Part shown: one piece after another, positions 1 to 8,062 of the stretch
Layout of the letters: each line of letters starts with the position of its first letter
Position numbering within the stretch: the first letter of the stretch is position 1
Assembly (NCBI RefSeq): GCF_050314555.1
Contig: NZ_JBNPNH010000008.1
Location: 1 to 64,000 of the forward strand
DNA from: Spyradosoma sp004558035
GTDB lineage: Bacteria > Verrucomicrobiota > Verrucomicrobiia > Opitutales > UBA953
DNA length: 64,000 bases
Direction: 5' to 3'
Program-made: the position numbers and the translations under genes
The notes under the pieces: model-generated
What the model saw: the letters and a program-made list of their open reading frames with translations, nothing else
Database searches by the model: none
Told to the model about the DNA's origin: nothing

Positions 1-232
1 TGTCATTACATACTACGTATATCGGTCTACGAAGTTGAAACGGCCCCGGTAGTTCTTTTAATTTTTCGAGCGCAATCCATACAAGCATTAATAATACTGT
101 TGAATCTTTTCCTCCACTGAATCCTATAATCCATGGTCGGGTCGACTCATCAGCATACGCATACTGATCGAGAATCTCATCTATTACATATTCAACACGT
201 TTATTTCTTATTTTAGGCTTTTTACATCCCAT
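1..232 (-). CDS. dndC: DndC-like DNA phosphorothioation sulfurtransferase, N-terminal part
   Basis: The minus strand from an ATG at 232 is open to the window edge (77 codons). It contains PWIIGFSGGKDST at about residues 33-45, the PP-loop ATP-pyrophosphatase signature of the PAPS-reductase family, followed by LVWIALEKL and RRPIYVVCND. This order (helical lead, SGGKDS loop, VW.AL helix, PIYVV strand) matches DndC, which with DndA or IscS supplies sulfur for replacing a non-bridging DNA-backbone oxygen and works with DndD and DndE. The rest of the gene and any dndD/dndE would lie to the left of the window. GC content is near 40 percent, against well over 60 percent in the rest, which suggests acquisition. 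Another PAPS-reductase-like enzyme such as SspD is possible. Confidence 0.72.
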   Translation of the reverse strand, partial: MGCKKPKIRNKRVEYVIDEILDQYAYADESTRPWIIGFSGGKDSTVLLMLVWIALEKLKELPGPFQLRRPIYVVCND

Positions 233-277
233 AATAAATCATACACTTTGTTTATCCGATGAAAATCCGCTCATTTC

Positions 278-463
278 TTATCCGAAAAAATCTTCCAATT
301 GTTCTAAAGAATGCACTCGATAAACGCGCCTTTCCATTTTCCTCTCCAAGTTTGTCTTTCCTGTCAAATTCTCACGCCCCGTCGAAACGATTCGTAAAAC
401 TTTTCTGTCTTCCGTAAAAACTCGTACACCTCCGTTTTCACCTATTTTAGAGATGCATCCAAC
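278..463 (-). other. unassigned open frame at the island junction
   Basis: One minus-strand frame is open from just after a stop at 464-466 to a TAA at 278-280 (61 codons). It reads like real protein, for example GGVRVFTEDRKVLRIV and ending YRVHSLEQLEDFFG. No ATG lies near its beginning and its first codons overlap the 3' end of purA, so it may be the tail of a gene that lost its 5' part at the island boundary. Alternatively only the last 19 codons are used: an ATG at 337 has a good ribosome site (GGAGAGG) four bases upstream. I do not recognise a family. It lies directly upstream of dndC, where dndB often sits, but I cannot assign it as dndB. Confidence 0.3.
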
Positions 464-1989
464 TTAATCAGTTCGGCGGTTTCGGGGACGTCCTTGATGA
501 TTTGGGAGGGGAGCGGGCCGACGCCGATGTAGCGCAGGTTCGGGAGCGCGGGCGCGTCGGCGAGCTCGACGATGGTCTTCATCACGAAGGCGACGTAGCG
601 CTTGGCGTTCGCGGGAAGATCGGCGAACGAGCGCACGCCGGAAATGTCCTCCGTCCAACCCGGGAGCGCCTCGTACACGGGAACGAGGGTCTGGCGCAGC
701 GCGTCGTTGCGCGGGACGTGGCGGTAGATTTTTCCGTCGGGGCCCTTGTAGGCGACGCACACGAGCAGGTCGCCGCCCCGCCATTCGTCCGCGGGCGAGA
801 GCGCGTCGAGCTTGTTGATGACGAGGTCCTGATAGCCGCCGTAGCGGAGCGCGTCCGCCTTTTCGACGCAGTCGCACCAGCCGACCATGCGCTGGCGCCC
901 GGAGACGACGCCGAACTCGAGCTTCTTCAGGCGGCGGCACAGCGGGTGTTCGTCGTCCATCTGCGTGAGGAAGACGTGCGTGCCGACCTTCGTGTCGTAG
1001 GCCTTGCAGCAGCCCATCGTGTGGACGAGCTGGGCGGGAATTCCCGCGGACTGGAAAAATTCCGGCGTGAACGTGTGCGAGGCGGTGACGTTCGGCGGGA
1101 AGCCGTGGCGTTTGTCGAGCCAGTAGGCCTGGCCGAACTCGCCGATGACGTATTCGCCGCGCTTCATCGTGTCGAGCACGAGATCGCGCACGTCGCAGAT
1201 CGCGGGAACGAGCTCCCGTCCCGCCGTCCAATAGACTTCGACGACCTTTTCGCGGTTGAAGCGGAAGGGCGTTCCCGCGTCGAACTGCGTGAAGTCGAAA
1301 TCCGCCTCGGCGAAGACGCCGTCCCTGATCGCGGGCGCGTTCCCGCGGACTTCCGCCGCCGTGAGTTTTTTGAAAAATTCGCTCCACAGCTCCGGCGCGA
1401 CGCGGCAGACGTGCTCGATCGTGCGTTCGGCGCGGTCGAGGCGCGCGTTCATTTTTTCGACGAAAATTTCCTTCGGGCCGAGAAAATCCGCGTAGGTGAT
1501 CTGCCACTGTCCGACTTCGTCGCAGTACGCGGGCGTGATGCCGCGCCCCGTCGAGCCGCGCGGCAGGTGCTTGAGCACGTTCACGCGGTAATCCTCGAAC
1601 GCGAGGTCGAGCATGCGGTGCGAGACGTCGCTGAGCATCGTGCGCTCGTCGATGCGCAGGCGCGGGTAAATCGGAATGCCCATTTTTTCGAGCGGGCGCG
1701 CCTCCCAGTGGAACTTGCGCGGGTCGGCGACGACGCCGGCGCCGATCGCGAGCACGGCGACGTCCTTTTCGATCACGCCCGCGGGCAGCAGGTTCAGCTT
1801 GAGCCCGCCGACCGTGTGCCCGGAATTCGCCCCGCCGTTCACCTTCATCACGACGGAGACGACGCCGCGCTTGCCGGTCTCGGCCTGAAGTTCGCGGATG
1901 ACTTCGGGAATGAGGCGTCCCTTGCCTTCGTCTCCGGTGCTGATTCCGGTGTCGGCGATGAGTTGGCTGCGAAATTTTGTGAGTGCCAT
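442..1989 (-). CDS. purA: adenylosuccinate synthetase, divergent long form
   Basis: Joins IMP and aspartate with GTP hydrolysis to give adenylosuccinate, the first committed step to AMP in the cytoplasm. Family marks are visible: GDEGKG at residues 19-24 with the catalytic Asp20, NGGANSGHT with the catalytic His58, GSTGRGITPAY near 143-153, SGRQRMVGWCDCV and INKLDALS for nucleotide binding. The protein has 515 residues against about 430 in common PurA, with extra sequence spread through the middle, and the usual WGDEGKGK is replaced by STGDEGKGR. It is therefore a divergent subfamily. The gene stands alone and its 3' end touches the AT-rich island at 440. The start is the ATG at 1989; no other start fits the N-terminal motif better. 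Confidence 0.85.
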   Translation of the reverse strand: MALTKFRSQLIADTGISTGDEGKGRLIPEVIRELQAETGKRGVVSVVMKVNGGANSGHTVGGLKLNLLPAGVIEKDVAVLAIGAGVVADPRKFHWEARPLEKMGIPIYPRLRIDERTMLSDVSHRMLDLAFEDYRVNVLKHLPRGSTGRGITPAYCDEVGQWQITYADFLGPKEIFVEKMNARLDRAERTIEHVCRVAPELWSEFFKKLTAAEVRGNAPAIRDGVFAEADFDFTQFDAGTPFRFNREKVVEVYWTAGRELVPAICDVRDLVLDTMKRGEYVIGEFGQAYWLDKRHGFPPNVTASHTFTPEFFQSAGIPAQLVHTMGCCKAYDTKVGTHVFLTQMDDEHPLCRRLKKLEFGVVSGRQRMVGWCDCVEKADALRYGGYQDLVINKLDALSPADEWRGGDLLVCVAYKGPDGKIYRHVPRNDALRQTLVPVYEALPGWTEDISGVRSFADLPANAKRYVAFVMKTIVELADAPALPNLRYIGVGPLPSQIIKDVPETAELIKLDASLK

Positions 1990-2173
1990 GGCGATTCAAA
2001 AAAAATGGTTTGTTCGGAGAAAATAAACGTGTTCCCGCAAAGATAGATGAAAACCCCCGCCGTGTGAATTCTATTTTCGCTCGCGCGGCGGGAAACTCCC
2101 GCGTTCCCGCGCGTTTTTGTCGTTGCGCCGGCGCGGCTTCTTTGGAAAATGAGAGACCTCACGTTTTTCCCCC

Positions 2174-2986
2174 ATGATTTACGATTCCAAAAAATTCCTT
2201 CTCATCGCCGGTCCCTGCTCCCTCGAAAACGAATTCATCTGCCGTTGCGTCGCGCAGAAGCTCGACGTGCTTCGGCAGAAGTTCCCGCAGCTCAACATCG
2301 TCTTCAAGGGCTCGTTCGACAAGGCGAACCGCACCTCCATCAACGGCGCGCGCGGTCCCGGGCTCGAAGCCGGGCTGGAGCTGCTCGCCATGGTCAAACG
2401 CGAGTTCAAATTCCCCGTCCTCACCGATGTGCACCTGCCGGAACAGTGCGAAAAGGTCCGCCAGGTCTGCGACGTGCTCCAGATTCCCGCCTTCCTCTGC
2501 CGGCAGACGGACCTGCTCGTCGCCGCCGCGCACACCGGCCGCTGCGTCAACGTCAAGAAAGGCCAGTTCCTCTCCCCGCAGGAAATGCGCTACGTGAACG
2601 ACAAGCTTTCCATCGCGGGCGCGCGCGAAATCTGGCTCACCGACCGCGGCACCGCGTTCGGCTACCAGAATCTCGTCGTGGACATGCGCTCCTTCCCGAT
2701 CATGAACCGCCTCAACCGCCCCACGATCATGGACGCCACGCACAGCGTGCAGCTGCCGGGCGCGCTGCTGGGTTCCTCCGGCGGGCAGCGCGAATTCGTC
2801 CCCGCCCTCGCCCGCGCCGCCGTCGCCGCGGGAGCGTCCGGCCTCTTCCTCGAGACGCACCCCGAACCGGCGAAGGCGATTTCCGACTCCGCGACGCAGC
2901 TCCCGCTCACGGCGCTCGACGACCTGCTCGACGATTGCCTCAAGATCTGGGAACTCGTCGGCAAATCCGTCTCCAAGGTCGGCTGA
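2174..2986 (+). CDS. kdsA: 3-deoxy-D-manno-octulosonate 8-phosphate synthase
   Basis: Condenses phosphoenolpyruvate with arabinose 5-phosphate to KDO 8-phosphate, the precursor of the inner-core sugar of lipopolysaccharide. The 270 residues cover the whole TIM barrel (family about 280). Visible motifs are IAGPCSLEN at 11-19, FKGSFDKANRTS near 44-55, the TDVHLPEQ strand, and ATHSVQLPG followed by GLFLETHPEPAKA. Cys15 in AGPC is the metal-ligand position of the metal-dependent class; E. coli-type enzymes have Asn there. The gene is monocistronic here, followed by a strong terminator. It shows that the host makes LPS and so has an outer membrane. Confidence 0.95.
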   Translation: MIYDSKKFLLIAGPCSLENEFICRCVAQKLDVLRQKFPQLNIVFKGSFDKANRTSINGARGPGLEAGLELLAMVKREFKFPVLTDVHLPEQCEKVRQVCDVLQIPAFLCRQTDLLVAAAHTGRCVNVKKGQFLSPQEMRYVNDKLSIAGAREIWLTDRGTAFGYQNLVVDMRSFPIMNRLNRPTIMDATHSVQLPGALLGSSGGQREFVPALARAAVAAGASGLFLETHPEPAKAISDSATQLPLTALDDLLDDCLKIWELVGKSVSKVG

Positions 2987-3012
2987 AGAGCCTCGAGGAC
3001 GTTCCCGCAGGA

Positions 3013-3072
3013 ATTTTGCCGGAAGCGGCGGAAGCGCGAAGACTTCCGCCGCTTCCGGCAAAATCGTTTTTT
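3013..3072 (+). terminator. intrinsic terminator after kdsA
   Basis: A long near-perfect hairpin starts about 26 bases after the kdsA stop. Its arms run 3013-3034 and 3043-3064 (ATTTTGCCGG pairing with CCGGCAAAAT at the base), and a run of T follows at 3067-3072. Unlike several other terminators here it does not use the GGGAACG word in its stem. Confidence 0.85.
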
Positions 3073-3100
3073 GAAAACGCTCTTCGCCCCTCGTCCGGAA

Positions 3101-3117
3101 TTTGACATGCTGTCAAA
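3101..3117. promoter_or_regulatory. palindrome upstream of the outer-membrane protein gene
   Basis: TTTGACA-tgc-TGTCAAA is a perfect 7-bp inverted repeat about 100 bases before the ATG at 3214. The left arm contains TTGACA, a consensus -35 hexamer, but no good -10 box sits 17 bases downstream. Further GTCAAA and GTCAG words follow at 3135-3161. It could be an operator; the assignment is weak. Confidence 0.3.
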
Positions 3118-3213
3118 CTTTTTTGGCTTTACCCGTCAAACAATATATGTCAGCTTTGTCAGACTTTCATTACGATTTTGTTAAAAATCTTCACTCAAAA
3201 ACCAAAAGATCCT

Positions 3214-4374
3214 ATGAAATCAGTCCTCCTCCCGACCGCGCTCCTCGCGGCAGCAATGACCGTTCCCGCGATCGCCGCGACGCCGACTTCCGGCGAAGCG
3301 CAGAATCTTCCGCCGGCGAAGACGGAAATGTCCGTCGCCGCCCTTCAGAAGATGCAGCAGACGATCGAAGCCGACGAAGCCATCATCGACGAACTCGAGC
3401 TCAGCTCGTGGACGCTCGAAGACCTCCCGCCGGACGAACAGTTCCGCGACATCGCCGCGGCGATCAACCGCAAATTCCCCGAAGGCGAAGGCCGCCGCGA
3501 CGCGATCGCCAAAGTCTTCGGCGACGACTACGTGGACACCATGGCGGGAACGCTGGACAGCCCGGAAAAGACCGAATCCGTCGAAAAGCTGCTCGGCGAG
3601 GCGCACAAGCTCTTCCTCAGCTACGAAAACCGCAACGACGTCTCCGACTGGGGCTGGGGCGAAGCCTGGGGCGTCACGATCGCGCCGGACATCGGCACGC
3701 TCGGTCTCGGCATTCAGGTCGGCTACGAGTTCAACAAGTATTTCAAGATCCGCGCGCACTACGGCAGCGGCAAGATCAGCCACAAAGGAACGCTCTCCGA
3801 CGCGACCTACGACACCTCGTGGAAAAACAACAACAATTTCGGTGTCTTCTTCGACTGGCACCCGCGCGGATCGCAGTTCCACGTCACGGCGGGTCTGATC
3901 CGCATGGATCCCCGCGTCCGCATCGAAGCGAAATATCACGGCACCTCCACGGCCTACCACACGCCGGTCGGAGGCGTTCCGACACCCGCGCGATACGACG
4001 TCTACTCCGACTATCTGATGGACGGCGAATGGGAAAACGACATTCAGCCTTATCTCGGTTTCGGCTGGTCCACGGACGGCGGACAGGCGCGCACGTTGTT
4101 CTTCACCATCGACATCGGCATCGCTTACCTTGGGGAAGGCTCCTACAAGGAATCCGGTCGTCCTAAATTCTATCGCGACGGCACGTGGATCGGTTCCGAT
4201 CCGGGAGATTGGGCTGCCGGCGCCGCCGTTCCCGAGGCCGGCGACACGGACGCCATGAAAACCCTCAACAACCTCGACAAAAACGTCCGCGATGTCGTCA
4301 GCACTGTCGCAGATTTCCTCAACGACATGTATGTCTATCCGGTGATTCAGTTCGGCGGCGGCATCCGCTTCTGA
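3214..4374 (+). CDS. predicted outer-membrane beta-barrel protein
   Basis: I do not recognise a named family. The ATG at 3214 begins a clear signal peptide (MKSVLLPTALLAAAMTVPAIA, then ATP), so the upstream TTG at 3178 was not chosen. Residues about 25-140 are acidic and helix-prone. From about 150 the protein alternates short amphipathic strands rich in Tyr, Trp and Gly (IQVGYEFNKYFKIRAHYG, FGVFFDWHPRG, IQPYLGFGW) and ends in FGGGIRF. A C-terminal Phe after a strand is the usual signal for BamA-dependent barrels. The mature protein is about 365 residues, enough for 8-12 strands. It has its own upstream region and a terminator at 4395. Role unknown; outer-membrane location is an inference from sequence pattern. 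Confidence 0.6.
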   Translation: MKSVLLPTALLAAAMTVPAIAATPTSGEAQNLPPAKTEMSVAALQKMQQTIEADEAIIDELELSSWTLEDLPPDEQFRDIAAAINRKFPEGEGRRDAIAKVFGDDYVDTMAGTLDSPEKTESVEKLLGEAHKLFLSYENRNDVSDWGWGEAWGVTIAPDIGTLGLGIQVGYEFNKYFKIRAHYGSGKISHKGTLSDATYDTSWKNNNNFGVFFDWHPRGSQFHVTAGLIRMDPRVRIEAKYHGTSTAYHTPVGGVPTPARYDVYSDYLMDGEWENDIQPYLGFGWSTDGGQARTLFFTIDIGIAYLGEGSYKESGRPKFYRDGTWIGSDPGDWAAGAAVPEAGDTDAMKTLNNLDKNVRDVVSTVADFLNDMYVYPVIQFGGGIRF

Positions 4375-4394
4375 GCGTTCCCGCGAACGTCCGC

Positions 4395-4433
4395 AAAAAA
4401 GCGTTCCCGCAGTTTTCGCGGGAACGCTTTTTT
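4395..4433. terminator. bidirectional terminator built from an inverted GGGAACG pair
   Basis: AAAAAAGCGTTCCCGC and GCGGGAACGCTTTTTT face each other around a 6-base loop, giving an A-run and a T-run on the two sides. It lies between the convergent outer-membrane protein gene (ends 4374) and dxr (ends 4457) and can stop transcription from both. The whole stem is one direct and one inverted copy of the genome-wide word. Confidence 0.85.
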
Positions 4434-4456
4434 CGTGTCCGACGCGGCGGAGCGCC

Positions 4457-5629
4457 TCAGGCTCCGGGCTTCGCGGCGCGGAGGGTTGCTTCGGCGGCAA
4501 CGCGGCGGGCGAGCGCGTCCGCGGCGAGCACGTCGTTCAGGTCGGCGGGTTCGCGGGCGGGGATTTTCGCCAGCGCGCCTTCGATGATTTCCGGAATCGC
4601 GAGATAGGGAATTTTTTCGTCGAGGAAGGCGGCGACCGCGACTTCGTTCGCGGCGTTGAAGACGGCGGGAGCGACGCCGCCCGCGCGGGAACAGGCGCGC
4701 GCAAGCCGCAGGCACTTGTATTTTTCGTAGTCCGGCGCGCGGAACTCGAGCGAGAGCGCCCGCGAAAAATCGAGCGACGGGCGCGTTCCCGCCGGGCGTT
4801 CCGGCCAGAAGATGCAGTGCTGAATCGGGAACGTCATCGACGGCGGCGCGAGCTGCGCGAGGATCGAGCCGTCCGTGAACTTCACCATCGAATGCACGAC
4901 GCTCTGCGGATGCACGACGATGTCGATGCGCGATTCGGGAACGTCGAAAAGCCACGTCGCCTCGATGAGCTCGAGCCCTTTGTTCGCCATGCTCGAGGAA
5001 TCGACGGTGACCTTCGGCCCCATGCTCCAGTTGGGATTCGTCAGCGCGTCGGCGGGCGAGACCTTCGCCATCTGCTCGAGCGTGAGGTCGCGGAAGGCGC
5101 CGCCGCTCGCGGTGAGGATGATGCGGTCCACGCGCCGCGCGGGCTCGGAGCCGATGCACTGGAAAATCGCGTTGTGCTCGCTGTCCATCGGCAGAATCTT
5201 CACGCCGCGTTCCCGCGCCGCCGCCATGACGAAGCGCCCCGCGAGCACGAGGATTTCCTTGCTCGCGACGGCGACGTCCTTGCCCGCGCGGATCGCCGCG
5301 AGCGTCGGTTTCAGCCCGAGCGTGCCGACGACGGCGGTGATCACGAGATTCGCCTCGGCGAGCGTCGCGATTTCCTCCAGCCCCTCGGCACCGACGAAAA
5401 AGCGCGTTCCCGTGGGGAAGTCTCCGGAGGCGCGCGCTTCCGCGGCGGCGGTTTCGTCGAAGATCGCGACGTTCCTCACGCCGTATTTTTTCGCGATCGC
5501 GGCGAGTTCGCGCCAGCGCACGTTCGCGGCGACGCCGACGAGCTCGACGGCGTCGCGGTGCGCGTCGACGACTTCGAGCGTGCTTTTTCCGATGGAGCCC
5601 GTCGCGCCCAGTAGAATGATTTTTCGCAT
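4457..5629 (-). CDS. dxr: 1-deoxy-D-xylulose 5-phosphate reductoisomerase
   Basis: Converts DXP to 2-C-methyl-erythritol 4-phosphate with NADPH, the first committed step of the MEP isoprenoid pathway. The NADPH site is GATGSIG at residues 8-14. The metal site includes DSEHNA near 149-154, followed by ASGGAFRD and the NPNWSMGPKVTVDSS block with SMANKGLE. The length of 390 is typical. It is the last gene of a minus-strand group behind proC-proB-proA, 60 bases after proA, and ends at the shared terminator at 4395. The ispA-type synthase at 29.9 kb uses the end product of the same pathway. Confidence 0.95.
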   Translation of the reverse strand: MRKIILLGATGSIGKSTLEVVDAHRDAVELVGVAANVRWRELAAIAKKYGVRNVAIFDETAAAEARASGDFPTGTRFFVGAEGLEEIATLAEANLVITAVVGTLGLKPTLAAIRAGKDVAVASKEILVLAGRFVMAAARERGVKILPMDSEHNAIFQCIGSEPARRVDRIILTASGGAFRDLTLEQMAKVSPADALTNPNWSMGPKVTVDSSSMANKGLELIEATWLFDVPESRIDIVVHPQSVVHSMVKFTDGSILAQLAPPSMTFPIQHCIFWPERPAGTRPSLDFSRALSLEFRAPDYEKYKCLRLARACSRAGGVAPAVFNAANEVAVAAFLDEKIPYLAIPEIIEGALAKIPAREPADLNDVLAADALARRVAAEATLRAAKPGA

Positions 5630-5633
5630 GGAG

Positions 5634-5665
5634 GAAGAAAGGTTATGAAGGTTATGAGGTGGTGA
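5634..5665. repeat. half copy of the GGTTATGAAGG repeat
   Basis: The 60-base gap between proA and dxr holds GGTTATGAAGG-TTATGAGGTGGTGAG, which matches one arm of the inverted-repeat elements at 10.2, 18.4, 43.9 and 56.8 kb. The opposite arm and the core are missing. Confidence 0.6.
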
Positions 5666-5689
5666 GTTTCCGGATTTTCGGCGTCCGCC

Positions 5690-6955
5690 TCACGCCAGGC
5701 GGACCTGCCCCGTGCCGTCGATGAGATATTTGTAGGTCGTGAGCGCCTCCAGCCCCATCGGCCCGCGCGCGTGGAGTTTCTGCGTGGAAATGCCGATTTC
5801 GGCGCCGAAGCCGAACTGCCCGCCGTCGGTGAACGCCGTCGAGGCGTTCGCGTAAACGCAGGCGGCGTCCGCTTCGCGTTGGAAACGCGCGATCGCGGCG
5901 GGATCCTCGGCGACGATCGCCTCGCTGTGGCGCGAGCCGAAGCGCGCGACGTGCGCAAGCGCCTCGTCGATCGAGGCGACGACGCGGACGCTCATCTTGT
6001 AGTCCAGAAATTCGGTGCCGAAGCTCTCCGGCGTCGCGCGGCGCAGCAGGCGTTCCGGATACGTTCCCGCGAGCGCGGCGAAAGCCGTCTCGTCGGCGAA
6101 GATCTCGACGTTCTTTTCGGCGAGCTTTCCGCAGAGCTCGGGAAGATCCGCGACGCGCGCGGCGTGGACGAGCAGACAGTCCAGCGCGTTGCAGACGCCG
6201 ACGCGGCGCGTCTTCGCGTTGAAGACGATTTCGCGCCCTTTCGCGACGTCGCCCGACGCGTCGAAATACGCGTGGCAGATGCCCGCGCCCGTCTCGATGA
6301 CGGGAACGCGCGCGTTCTCGCGCACGAAATCGATCAGCGCGCGCGAGCCGCGGGGAATCGCCAGATCGACGCGCCCGACCGCGTGCAGCAGCGCGAAGGT
6401 CGCCTCGCGCGGCGTCGGCAGCAGCGCGCACGCCGCCGCGGGAACGCCGCTCCGCTCCAGCGTTTCGCGGACGATTCCGGCGAGCGCGGCGTTCGTCGCC
6501 TCCGCGTCGCGGGAGCCCTTCAGCAGGCAGACGTTCCCGCTCTTCAGGCACAGCGAAAAGACGTCGAGCGTCACGTTCGGGCGCGCTTCGTAAATTACGC
6601 CGATCACGCCGACGGGCACCGTCCATCTGCGGATGCGCAGGCCGTTCGGGCGGACGTCCTCGTAAATCACCTTGCCGAGCGGCGACGGGAGCGCGGCGAC
6701 GCGACGCATGTCTTCGGCGATCGCGGCGAGGCGTTCCCGCGTCAGCAGCAGGCGGTCGTATTTCGGATCGTCGCGCGACATGCGCGCGCAGTCCTCGGCG
6801 TTGGCGGCGAGAATCGTTTCCGCGCGCGCCTCGACGGCGTCGGCGACGGCGCGGATCGCCGCCGAGCGCGTCGCGTCGTCCGCGCACGCGATCTTCACGC
6901 ACGCGGCGCGGGCTTCGTCGAAAATTTTTTCGCAGATTTCTTCGATGGTCGGCAT
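5690..6955 (-). CDS. proA: gamma-glutamyl phosphate reductase
   Basis: Reduces gamma-glutamyl phosphate to glutamate 5-semialdehyde with NADPH, the second step of proline synthesis. It belongs to the aldehyde dehydrogenase superfamily. The segment GAGICHAYFDASGD near residue 225 carries the catalytic cysteine in the family's usual context, and VPVGVIGVIYEARPNVT near 116-132 is the ProA signature. The 421 residues match the family. It begins six bases after the proB stop, so the two are probably translated from one message. Confidence 0.95.
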   Translation of the reverse strand: MPTIEEICEKIFDEARAACVKIACADDATRSAAIRAVADAVEARAETILAANAEDCARMSRDDPKYDRLLLTRERLAAIAEDMRRVAALPSPLGKVIYEDVRPNGLRIRRWTVPVGVIGVIYEARPNVTLDVFSLCLKSGNVCLLKGSRDAEATNAALAGIVRETLERSGVPAAACALLPTPREATFALLHAVGRVDLAIPRGSRALIDFVRENARVPVIETGAGICHAYFDASGDVAKGREIVFNAKTRRVGVCNALDCLLVHAARVADLPELCGKLAEKNVEIFADETAFAALAGTYPERLLRRATPESFGTEFLDYKMSVRVVASIDEALAHVARFGSRHSEAIVAEDPAAIARFQREADAACVYANASTAFTDGGQFGFGAEIGISTQKLHARGPMGLEALTTYKYLIDGTGQVRLA

Positions 6956-6961
6956 GGCGTT

Positions 6962-8023
6962 TCAGTCCAGGAAAAGGTAGTCGTAATGAACGATCTCGCG
7001 CGCTTCGGCGTGCGGATTTTCGAGCAGCGAAAGCAGCTCCGCGCCGCTGCAGAGCGCCTTGCCGTAGCCGATGACGGCGCCGTCCGCGTTCAGCACGCGC
7101 ACGAGCTCGTCGCGGAAGAATTCGCCGCAGCAGCGCACGACGTCGTCGGAGCGCAGGCTGCGCGGGCGCCCGGCGCGAAGCTCGGCGAGCGCGGCGTCGG
7201 AGACGACGATTTCGCGGCGCGCGGGCGCGTCGGCTCCGCGCGGCGGCTTCGGCGCGGGAACGAAGCGCGTGCAGAGCGTTCCCGCGGGATCGTCGAGGAG
7301 GCGCAGCAGAATGTTCTCCGCCTTGCCGTCGGCGATGACGACGGGAATGCCCTCGGCGGCGACGCGGCGCGCGATGCCGCATTTCGTCAGCATTCCGCCG
7401 CGCCCGAACTGCGACTTGCCGCGCGTCACGCAGACGGAAAGGTCGGCGTCGTCGGGACGGATTTCGCGGATCACGCGCGAGCCCGGCGCCGCGGGATCGC
7501 CGTCGAAGATGCCGGCGACGTTCGAGAGAATGACGAGCATGTCGGACTCCGTCATCCGCGCGACGAGGCCGGAAAGCTCGTCGTTGTCCGTGAACATCAG
7601 CTCGGTGACGGAAATCGTGTCGTTCTCGTTCACGACGGGCACGACGCCGTTGGCGAGCATCACTTCCATGCAGCGCTTCTGGTTATCGTAGTGCGAGCGC
7701 GTCGCGAAAAATTCCTTCGTCGTGAGCACCTGCCCGCAGGCGCTGCCGTTCCCGCGGAAGAAGTCGAAATAGCGGTTCATCAGCTTCGCCTGGCCGACGG
7801 CGGAAAAGAGCTGGCGCGCGGAGACCGCGTCCAGCGAATCCGCGGGAACGCTCAGCTCGCTGCGCCCCGACGCGACCGCGCCGGAGGAGACGACGACGAC
7901 CTGCACGCCGCGCCGGTTCAGCGCGACGACCTGATCGACGAGCGCGGACATGCGCGTGACGTCGAGCGTGCCGTCGGCGCGCGCGAGCACGTTGGAACCG
8001 ATTTTTACCGTGATGCGTTTCAT
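6962..8023 (-). CDS. proB: glutamate 5-kinase
   Basis: Phosphorylates glutamate to gamma-glutamyl phosphate, the first and normally proline-inhibited step of proline synthesis. An amino-acid kinase domain covers about residues 1-250: TVKIGSNVLARADGTLD at the start, VVSSGAVASGRSEL, then NENDTISVTELMFTDNDELSG and GRGGMLTKCGIA. The remaining ~90 residues after a Pro/Ala-rich linker (APKPPRGADAPARR) read as the C-terminal PUA domain, as in E. coli ProB. The gene lies between proC and proA in one direction. Confidence 0.94.
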   Translation of the reverse strand: MKRITVKIGSNVLARADGTLDVTRMSALVDQVVALNRRGVQVVVVSSGAVASGRSELSVPADSLDAVSARQLFSAVGQAKLMNRYFDFFRGNGSACGQVLTTKEFFATRSHYDNQKRCMEVMLANGVVPVVNENDTISVTELMFTDNDELSGLVARMTESDMLVILSNVAGIFDGDPAAPGSRVIREIRPDDADLSVCVTRGKSQFGRGGMLTKCGIARRVAAEGIPVVIADGKAENILLRLLDDPAGTLCTRFVPAPKPPRGADAPARREIVVSDAALAELRAGRPRSLRSDDVVRCCGEFFRDELVRVLNADGAVIGYGKALCSGAELLSLLENPHAEAREIVHYDYLFLD

Positions 8024-8062
8024 GCTGAAAGAGTTTGCATTCCTGTTTTCGGTGTTCTCTTG

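Noticed and set aside
3178..3213. Upstream TTG start for the outer-membrane protein
   Set aside because: The ATG at 3214 starts a perfect signal peptide; the extra residues would put a charged stretch before it.
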